This document shows, piece by piece, positions 55,920 to 64,000 of a DNA stretch of 64,000 bases. Numbering within the stretch: position 1 is the first letter of the stretch; each line of letters starts with the position of its first letter. The DNA is taken from the NCBI GenBank assembly GCA_946122785.1, contig CAMGYJ010000011.1:40946513-41010512 (forward strand), written 5' to 3'. This DNA is from Linum tenue. Lineage: Eukaryota > Streptophyta > Magnoliopsida > Malpighiales > Linaceae. Under the pieces are notes generated by a model. That model made no database searches. It saw only the letters and a list, made by a program, of their open reading frames with translations, and was not told where the DNA came from. The position numbers were made by a program, and so were the translations under genes.

Positions 55920-57590
55920 AATGCTATGCTTATTGTGGTCTGTTCTTACTTCCGGTGGTGAGAAATTGTGAATTGAGAATCATATTCGCCTACCACACTG
56001 TGTCTGGCTTGTGGGTGCTTACTGTGCTCTCTAGAGTTATGAAACAGACTACCCATGAACGTTACCCTTAAGAGCCCATAACTTTGAGAAAAACCAAATT
56101 TAGGCCATCAAAGGTGGTGGATGTGTGATGATTTTTTATGGCTTAATTGTTTGTGAATTGGATATCCGATCTTTGTATGATTAGAGGGGATGTTTGCTTA
56201 ATAGAATAATCCATTTTAATTCATGTTTATTTTTAACATGAACTTTAGTAACTCAAAACCTTTTGAGACACATATCACCTACTGCATTGTATCATTTTGT
56301 CTGGGTGCTTGCTGTGTTGTCAAACTTCTTTGCTGCTGCTGCTGCTTTTACACTAACAGGGGAGTTAAGAACCCATGAATGTTTCCGTTTGACACAAACA
56401 GGAGGACTTGCTTCTAAATAATGCACTAAAGATGAGTGGAGGAAACATCTCTATTGTAGTTGATATACTGGAGACCAAAACAAAAGCAATGTATAACATC
56501 AAAACCAACCATCTAAACTATTAACATTGTTGCTTTACTCTTTTTTTGTGGTTGAGTCTCCTTCAAAAAATTTAGTTTGATTTTAGAAAATTTTGCTTCT
56601 GCAGTCCTGTCTTGCCACCAACGCGTTCAGTAGATGGAGATGGCAGAGGCAAACGCTATTTTTGTGTTGTTGTTGCTGGTTTAGGGATCGGTTTGTGAAG
56701 AAGAGGGAGAAGAGAGGGGGAAAGGGAAATGCATGAGAGGGGGTAACTCTTTTCTCTGACAAAAATGGAGTGAAGAAAGAAATTATGATCAGTAAGGATA
56801 TGGTTATCTTACATTACGGTCTCTATTCTATTTGAATTGAGCTTGGGAGGCAGTGATAAGGACGAGCTGCAACCAATTCATAGTGAGAAGCGAGCTATGA
56901 ACTGTGATCATGTCTTATTTCAAGTTAGAAGGTAGTTTCAGTATAATGATTATTTAATTTGACAAGTTGTTTCATCCATGATTATTGGTAGTTTTAGTGC
57001 CATTCTAGCCATTGTTTAGTCTGCAATTTTTGAGAATTGATGTGCGAGTAATGACTTTCACTTAGCTTCAACTATTATGTGTGTATTTATTGGCATGTGA
57101 TAGAATTCTCTTTTCCTTTTCTTTGAATTCAGTTTCATACTCTAATTGTATCATTTGTACATAGGCAAATCATGCTCGAGATGACAACTCACTGATATGG
57201 CTGGTGCAAGGAACGAAGCCATCATTAGAATTCAGACCGACAACGGGGAGGGATGCCCAGGACTAATTCAATGATGATTGATGATGGTATAATAAAAACT
57301 GCAGTCTGCATCAGCACCAATTTCTAGGCCTAAGTAAAGTTATTCAACCAGAACTCTGCTTAGCGCTAAAAATTCCCCTCACCCAACCTTGATCCTGTTT
57401 TACCCACTTCTGAAGATTCAGGATATATGACTAATCCTTTCCGTTCGTATTTTCTTATTGACTCTTTCTGACCCTTTAGGTTGGGGCGGGTCGGGAAGAA
57501 TCAGATTAGTGGGTCGGTCCTAATCAAGTGGAATCCCAATCCCTTCACTCTCACTTGCTTTCTCTCCTATTCCACAAGTGGGTAACATAC
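55920..57590. other. Helitron interior, right part
   Basis: No supported gene. Two GAAACAGACYACCCATGAA phrases (about 55900 and 56041) mark a partial duplication of about 140 bp. The rest is AT-rich. Confidence 0.45.
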
Positions 57591-58045
57591 AGTAATCCGG
57601 CCAACGGGCCGGGTAATAGGCTAGTTTCTTTTGATAGTTATCGCGACAATCATCATTGCCTCTAAAACGAAAAATATTTATTGGCTATCTCCTGTGTCGC
57701 CAAATCATCTTTTGATCAAATTGGTTACTTATCTTTACCCGCAGATAAAATAATTGCCTCTAAAAACGTTGCTTTAATTTTATTCAAACAAAAAATTCCT
57801 ATCAAAAAAATATTTAGCGGCAAATAGAGTTATATATAGAGGCAATTAGGATATATGTCGCAATTAGATTTCTTTTAGAGGCTAATAAAAAATGTGCCTC
57901 CAATATGTGCCGCTAAATCTATATTTTCTTGTAGTGCCCCTTCCTCGTTAGCTTTGCTTGTCAGTTGAGAAAAATGACAGAAAGCGTGAAGACCTCCTTG
58001 CCACATGTGGGTGAGTGTTTGGACCACACAAGGTAAAAATGATTA

Positions 58046-58690
58046 AAAAAAATTCACCACTAGGAGGGACATGTTGATGCAGTCCCCCATCACATCAAGG
58101 GGTCTCCCCTTGGCCAAGTTCAGCCACTCTTAGTCACATGAGGGGGTTATGTTGATGATCACCCCCTACTACCTCAAGGGGGTGTATGTTGATGACCCCC
58201 TGACCATATCATGGGGGCGTATGTTGGTCACCACCCTGATCATACCATGGGGTGATCACTTCATGAGGGTGGCATGCTGATGACTCCTCTTGACCACACC
58301 ATGGGGGTGGCTTCTTGCAATCCTCATTATCTTTCATACTTAGTCAAATTTCTATCCCATCTCACCACGCTAAGGGGTGTGGTGATCATACCTGTGATCG
58401 CACCATGGAGCCCCTTGCTTTGGCCAAATTCGATCATCGAACTCTACCATCTACCCTCCTCGTCTTCCTAGGTGGTTTTGCTGGTTACCATGGGGGCACC
58501 ATCATTATCCATACTTAGTCATATTTTACTCCACGGTATTGCATCCCATGGGGGTGGCATGTAAATTCCCCCCCCCCCCACCACGTCATGGGGGTGCCAG
58601 TATGGTGGCCACCCCCCGCGTCACATCCTAGTAGTGGCGATATGGCGGTCATCCCCAAGAAGGGTTCTGGATGGGTAATGACGATGAAGT
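58046..58690. repeat. Left CATGGGGG-rich repeat
   Basis: Successive units of about 30-45 bp contain ACCATRCCATGGGG, GATGACCCCCTGACC and GTTGGTCACCACC phrases, each a short imperfect palindrome of G and C runs. A poly-C tract lies at about 58568-58580. Confidence 0.7.
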
Positions 58691-59413
58691 TTCACGATCC
58701 TGGTAGAACACATAAAAAGGCTATCTCCCATCATCTTCACCAAGCAAACTAACACTCTTATGGCCGGCCTCATGGAGTTCCTTCAAGATTTGCTGAGAAC
58801 TTTTTCCTTGTCTTTCCACCTCAACAGCTAGATCAATCATGCTTCCCAAATGAGCCATTCTAACACTTCATAGCTCATCACTAGCTTCCAGACGAGCAAA
58901 CGCCTCAACTAACTCAGCAACCGAACCGTCCTCATCTTCAGCTTCCTCTACCCCATCTTTACTCTCCACATACACATCTTGATCTTCTATGTCTAACTGA
59001 AATACCATGGGTAGTATATAGTAACCACCACTGGTGGCAAACTCTCAAACTGAGTCCTATCGGACTTGGGGTTGTGGTGTTCATCCACGAGCATGTATTC
59101 TCCAATATACTCATCAATCTCGTTATCATACCCATCACATTCCTCTTCTACTCCTTCTTCCAACCCTTCCTTACCATTAACGTCATTTTGGACTTGGATA
59201 TCTTGCCCTTATCAGTCACTGTGACTTCGAGACTTGTAGCCATGGAGTTTTCCACCTCGATACTGGTTGGAACATCATCATTCCTTTGTGATGGTCTGAC
59301 CGTCCCACCAAGTATTACTAAGTATTGCCCCTGCCATGCTTCGACATTCTTAGGAATCTCCTCATTTGAGTCCTTGTCATCCCCCAATAGCTACTGGTTG
59401 TTGACGATGCATG

Positions 59414-61333
59414 TCATAAGTATGCCAACCTCCTTGTGGCACATTCGGTATCTTGAATGTCCTTCTCATGGGAAGAGGGCCATGAGCTATCCATTGTCTC
59501 CTTTGCCCCCTCTACTTGTCTTTGATAAGATGGGTATCTCGGTCTATGGGGTGGGCCAATTCTTTGTTGGGCTGGTTTTTGTCTCACTTCATCAAGTCTA
59601 AGACTCATTTTGCATTGGGAACATAACTTCTTCACCTCATTTGATACCTTAGAAGCGGCCAAGTTGGCCTGCGTACCTCTCGATGACTCTTCTTGCTCAA
59701 ACACCACATTGGGGGGCCCTTGTAGCGGTGTTATATCTAACTAGCTTGAAACGGGGAAGCTCTATCTTGGAGAATTCTGGGTTAACCATGTTGACACCAA
59801 TCACGTTGGCAAACGGGTTGTTACCAACCAACATGGCATCCTTTTTTGACTCAGGAAACTTGATGCGACCCTTCTCGATGACATCTTGCAATGCATTACG
59901 AAAAACCACACATGAGTCAGTGGAGTGTGACATGCCATTATGACACTTACAATATTTCTTTCCTTTTAACATCTCTAGGGGGTGGGATGTTATGCCTCTC
60001 TATCAACTTGATTTGACCATCTATGTAGAGTTAGTCAAAAATTAAGTAAGCATTGGAGATACCGAAGGAATACTTCCGTAGCTGGATGGTGGCACGATTT
60101 GGTTTCCCCCTTGTGGTTGTTTGTCCATCTTAGCCCTTAGCCAAAGGAGCACATACATATGCCTTCCCTGGAGTTAACTCAGCCAAGTCTACCTCCACCT
60201 CATTGACCTCTTGGCCAAAATGATTAATAGGGTAGCTGATGTTGGAAAAGTATTGACCACTTGAGGCACTCCTCCTATTCTCATCTTCTTGAAGAAGAGA
60301 TTCATACCTCACCGCACAAGACATAAGTTGGAACAAGTCAGAGAATTCCCTATCTTGGAATTTCATCTTTAACTCAAAACTCAATCCCCCTTGTGCTAAC
60401 TTGACAAACTCTCTCTGTCAAGTTGACAAAACAACGATTACAAGCATTCTTGAAGTTTGTCAAGAAGTGCTCAACCGACTCCCCTGGCTCTTGGTGCATT
60501 CGTGCCAAGTCGGCCATGGAAACATCACGCTCATATCTATATAACTGAGCATTAAAAATTTGCTCCATCTGCTACCATGTATGGACGAAGTTGGATGGCA
60601 AGTTGACATACCAAGCAAAAGAAGACCCTGTCAATGAGTTGCCAAATACTCTTAATTTAAAAAAATCTTCTACGTCCCCACACTAACGTCCAATGTGCAC
60701 CACAATAAACTGGTCCTCTATCCCAGTGAACGTGACAGATTTGGGCACTCTAAACCCCTTTGGGAATGGATAAAGTCTATCCACCCAATCAGGATAAGAC
60801 TTTCGATAGACAGGCGACATGGTGGGTCTCACTCCCATGCCGAATTTCTCGATGAGAAGTTGAGCCACATGATCACTAGAGTATTTGGATCATGCCCCCC
60901 TTGTTGCCCATCATGGGGTACGAATCCCATGGGATCCATACAATGCCCATTGAAATGGGGTAGCATGGGTATGCCCTTGGAGGAAATTGATCTCCCCCAC
61001 CTAACCATACTCCCCCTACCAAGTGAGCATGCACTATATAGGGCCTTGCTACTGGTATGGGTATGGGTGGCGATTCCACTGGAGTAAAATGTGTGCCCCC
61101 AAATTCTCACCACGTGAGGGAAGTTCTCCAACTCCCACATTGAGTATTCATATTCCCTCCACTTGAGTAGTTGCGGTAATCTCACTGTGATTCGTGCGGT
61201 GATGGGTTGGTTGGTTTGTCATCGACGGGGAGAAGTTATCTTGGCGTGGCTGACCAATTCCACCGCCGATGGGATATGAACTAAAATTTCCAGAATTTCT
61301 ATTGGAGTTTGGATGTTCTCCATCTAATGGCAT
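59414..61333 (-). pseudogene. Fragmented Ty3/gypsy gag
   Basis: From 61333 (MPLDGEHPNSNRNSG) the pieces include a linker (60868-60683, FGMGVRPTMSPVYRKSYPDW), the gag domain (60568-60374, LYRYERDVSMADLARMHQEP and ESVEHFLTNFKNACNR), and a segment with DREFSDLFQLMSCAVRYESL (60384-60130). The C-terminal part (59972-59697) has YCKCHNGMSHSTDSCVVFR and NPFANVIGVNMVNPEFSKI, which by recall is wording typical of one large plant gypsy gag group. Stops and frameshifts separate the pieces. It encodes structural protein only. Confidence 0.7.
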
Positions 61334-61337
61334 AGAG

Positions 61338-62115
61338 GGGTAAAAAAATTCACCACTAGGGGGACATGTTGATGTCGTCCCTCATCACATCAAGGGGTCT
61401 CCCCTTGGCCAAATTCGGCCACTCTTAGTCACATGAGTGGGTTATGTTGATGATCACCCCCTACTACCTCATAGGGCTGTACGTTGATGACCCTGGACCA
61501 TATCATGGGGGCGTATGTTGGTCACCACTCTGATCATACCAAAGGGTGATCACTTCATGGGGGTGGTATGCTGATGACACCTCTTGACCACACCATGGGG
61601 GTGGCTTCTTGCCATCCTCATTATCTTTCATACTTAGCCAAATTTCTACCCCACCACATCACACTAAGGGGTATGGTGATCATACCTGTGATCACACCAT
61701 GGAGCCCCTTGCCTTAGCCAAATTCAACCATCCATCTCCACCAGCTACCCTCCTCGTCTTCCTAGAGTGTTATGTTGGTTACCATGGGGGCATCATCATT
61801 ATTCATGCTTAGTCATATTTCACTTCATGGTATTGCATCCCATGGAGGTGACATGTAAATCACCCCCCACCACGTCATGGGATGACGGTATGGTGGTCAC
61901 CCTCCTCGACACATCATGGGGGTGTCGTTATGTCCACCACTCTCTCACCATGTCATGGGGGTGCCTGCCACCACCCTCGACATGTCATGAGGGTGTCGGT
62001 ATGGTGGCCACCCCCATCGGCACATCGTGGGGGTGGCAATATGGTGGCCACCCCTTCACCGCATCATGAGGGTAGTAGTATGGTGGACACCACCCTCACC
62101 ACATCGCGGGGGTGG
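61338..62115. repeat. Right CATGGGGG-rich repeat with extra units
   Basis: It resembles the left repeat but carries about five further units (61880-62110) with GGTATGGTGGCCACCCCC, CACATCATGGGGGTG and similar phrases, spaced about 45 bp. It lies immediately before the gag start in the - direction. Confidence 0.7.
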
Positions 62116-62327
62116 CCCAACACTTATGGACCGTTTGCTTCATGGATTTAAAAATGAGGGTTTTGTAATTTAAAATCCCAAGGATTTATCAAGGATTTGA
62201 AGCATTATGGATTTGTAACAATCCTTTGTTTGTTGAGATGTTTTAACATGGATTTAAGAATTTGGGATTTAGAACTTAAAGTCCAAAATTACCATACTAT
62301 CCTTCTCTATTTGTTTGTCATGTTTAT

Positions 62328-63850
62328 GGGATTAATTGTATGGTTGGTCATTGAGATTACAAAAAACGTTCAAGTTTGGTCACTTGAAATATTTAAATCC
62401 ATTGGTGGTACTTCGGTTTACTGAAACCGTTCACGTTTGGTCACTCCCCGTCCAATTCTGTTAACTTTGACTGATGTGGCAGTCAACTCTCAAAGTTGAC
62501 CGTTAACTTAGTGACGTGGCAATTAAGAAATAATAAATAAAATTTAATTTATTTTAATGTCCAACTCATTTTTACCATAAAATAAATAATATATTATAAT
62601 TATCAAATTAAATTTACCATAAAATAAATAATATATTATAATTATCAAATTAAAAGCGGTGGTCTAAAACCTCACCATCTCGTGCTGCTTGCCGCCGACG
62701 ACAACCATGGAGGAGCTCCTGCTCACGATCGTCGAATATCCAGTCGGCCGCCAGATCCCACCTCGAAACGATGTTGTCTTTGTCTCAGTCGATTATCCGG
62801 AACGCGTGCTGCAAGTCAAGGTAGGGAATCCAGTTTAGGGAATCCGAACGCGTGCTTGGAGAATCAAAACATTGCACACACCTAATCCCCGGTCCGTGTC
62901 GAGACATTAATTTGGAGCTTGATTCCCCTCCCTACTCACCTCGCCTACTACACCCACTATTCCTCGATTAGTTTGGAGGGTTTTGCAGTCGTCGGCGATT
63001 GGGGTTTTCCCCCTACCCTCCACCGTTAAGCATAAGCAGTGAATCTCCTCGGACTAATTTGAATTGAAGTAGTGCCTCTGCTCTGTACGAATGAAGTACT
63101 GCAAATCTCAACCCTAAACCCCGAAGCTAATCCCCACTCCGAGTGTAAAGAGTCCAGACTAGATTCCACCAAATCAACCAATTTCTATCATCTCGTCTTC
63201 CTTTTATATAGAGCATAGCAGAGCCTCTTGTAGATCGATTTGAATGAGTCACCTTTCCTTTCAAGCTTGAATTGAACTAACTCCAATCACAATTCAGACG
63301 GGAAAGAGAAGGAAACAGAGGCATTGTTTTGTGAGATTTACACCTAATCCCCGGTCCGTGTCGAGGTAGGGATCTGGTGGCCGGCTGGGGAGTCTCCTTT
63401 CTACACCAATATTCCTCCTTGGTCCGTGTCGACGACAAGACACTTTGCGTACGAGCGTCAGAACTCGTCGGTGATTGTGAGCAGGAGCTCCTACATGGTT
63501 GTTGCCGGTGGCAAGCAGCAGGAGATGGTGAGGTTTCGGAGCGTCCCTTTCAATTTGATGATTATAATAATTTTTTATTTTATTTATTTATTTTATGATA
63601 AAAATGAGTTGGACATTAAAATAGAATAAATTTTATTTTATTTATTATTTCTTAATTGCCACGTCACTAAGTTAACGGTCAACTTTGAGAGTTGATTGCC
63701 ACATCAGCCAAAGTTAACGGAGTTGGACGGAAAGTGACCAAACATGAACGATTTCAATAAACTGAAGTACCACCAATGAATTTAAATATTTCGAGTGACC
63801 AAACTTGAATGTTTTTTGTAATCTCAGTGACCAACCATGCAATTAACCCC
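62328..63850. mobile_element. Long-TIR element, candidate Pack-MULE
   Basis: Inverted arms of about 260 bp (62328-62590 and 63590-63850) begin GGGATTAATTGTATGG and, inverted, GGGGTTAATTGCATGG. Both continue with TTGGTCA, TGAGATTACAAAAAAC and TTTGGTCACT. An 8-bp duplication ATGTTTAT flanks it (62320-62327 and 63851-63858). Long arms and GC-rich gene-like cargo fit a Pack-MULE; an 8-bp duplication is one short of the usual nine. No transposase is encoded. Confidence 0.75.
62655..63545. pseudogene. GC-rich gene-like cargo of the long-TIR element
   Basis: The interior is much richer in G and C than the arms. It contains a frame with an ATG at 62708 reading MEELLLTIVEYPVGRQIPPR and FVSVDYPERVLQVKV before a stop, and leader-like stretches with CCTAAACCCCGAAGC. 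The phrase CCTAATCCCCGGTCCGTG occurs twice, at about 62881 and 63343, so two captured copies or a duplication are present. The parent gene was not recognised. Confidence 0.4.
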
Positions 63851-64000
63851 ATGTTTATGATATGTACACAAAACAAGGACAATGCGTACTAATAAGCATA
63901 ATGTTGCCACAAGGACAATAATAATAAACGGAAAATTTTCATTTAACATAACATATATCGGTTACCAATTCTTTGTCCTCCTTTTCAAAAGTAACATATA

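Larger units (their letters stand above)
53979..57624 (+). mobile_element. Helitron nested in the CACTA element
   Basis: The 3' end is clear: a 6-bp GC hairpin CCGGCC / GGCCGG (57597-57602 with 57607-57612), then GTAATAGG and terminal CTAG (57621-57624) next to T. The 5' end is proposed at 53979, where A is followed by TCTACTATACTTATAATACG, a typical Helitron start. A repeated CTAT tract makes this uncertain by a few bases. No Rep/helicase was found; an RPA-like fragment is carried inside. Confidence 0.6.
51183..57936. mobile_element. CACTA (En/Spm-type) element, non-autonomous
   Basis: The ends are CACTACAAGAAAA at 51183 and TTTTCTTGTAGTG ending at 57936, a perfect 13-bp inverted repeat, with 3-bp flanks CCC on both sides. 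Subterminal regions hold repeated TTGCCTCTAAA-, GCGACAAT- and GCCGCTAA-like motifs in both orientations. No CACTA transposase is recognisable. The interior contains a nested Helitron and unrecognised exon-like DNA. Confidence 0.92.
58046..62115 (-). mobile_element. Gag-only Ty3/gypsy relic between CATGGGGG-rich direct repeats
   Basis: Direct repeats at 58046-58690 and 61338-62115 share AATTCACCACTAGG, CATCAAGGGGTCTCCCCTTGG and many CCATGGGGGTGG phrases. Between them, on the - strand, lies a fragmented gag. No protease, RT or integrase was seen. The repeats may be LTRs, but terminal TG/CA, primer site and target duplication were not found. Confidence 0.6.

Overview
The window is plant nuclear DNA, almost certainly from a flowering plant. 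It holds one intact four-exon plant gene (a Tubby-like F-box protein). The rest is transposable elements of typical angiosperm classes: Athila-like Ty3/gypsy elements primed by tRNA-Asp, Copia, LINE, hAT, Mutator-like, CACTA and Helitron. No bacterial operons, rRNA genes or canonical tRNA genes were seen. The species cannot be named from the sequence.

Layout. 0-5.5 kb: AT-rich DNA, an array of TTACGTAA palindromes, then a decayed LINE on the + strand. 5.5-10.9 kb: gene-free, with a GTACAACTT repeat cluster, one end of a Helitron-like element and a hAT-like remnant. 11-15 kb: the Tubby-like F-box gene on the + strand with a long 5' UTR intron. 15.77-22.84 kb: an Athila-like element on the - strand (TSD ACCCA) reduced to gag and protease fused to a pol-tail-like end. 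22.8-27.2 kb: gene-free DNA with a degenerate three-unit repeat. 27.69-40.47 kb: a young Athila-like element (12.8 kb, TSD CAAAG, three visible LTR differences) with an uninterrupted 1,856-aa gag-pol and an extra downstream gene that appears to have its own promoter and leader intron. It splits the gag of an older retrotransposon, which was also hit by a foldback Mutator-like element and lies beside a chimeric LINE insertion. 43.9-47.9 kb: relics of a WD40-like gene broken by a hAT and a Copia element. 49.47-50.17 kb: a non-autonomous hAT. 51.18-57.94 kb: a CACTA element containing a Helitron with an RPA-like fragment. 58.0-62.1 kb: a gag-only Ty3/gypsy relic between CATGGGGG-rich direct repeats. 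62.33-63.85 kb: a long-TIR element carrying GC-rich, gene-like DNA (candidate Pack-MULE).

How the parts relate. The two Athila-like elements share LTR architecture, tRNA-Asp primer site, PPT and PPT-proximal hairpin, so the full one could supply enzymes to the reduced one. Two shared structures look under-described. One is a nested hairpin found four times, in which both stems change sequence while the unpaired segment TAGTCCRCTGTC is kept. The other is an array of ACACGGCCGTGT-centred palindromes that lies in the LTR promoter regions of both elements and again just upstream of the TATA box of the extra gene. These are the best candidates for a previously undescribed system: a retrotransposon with a repeated promoter module and a repeated structured-RNA module.
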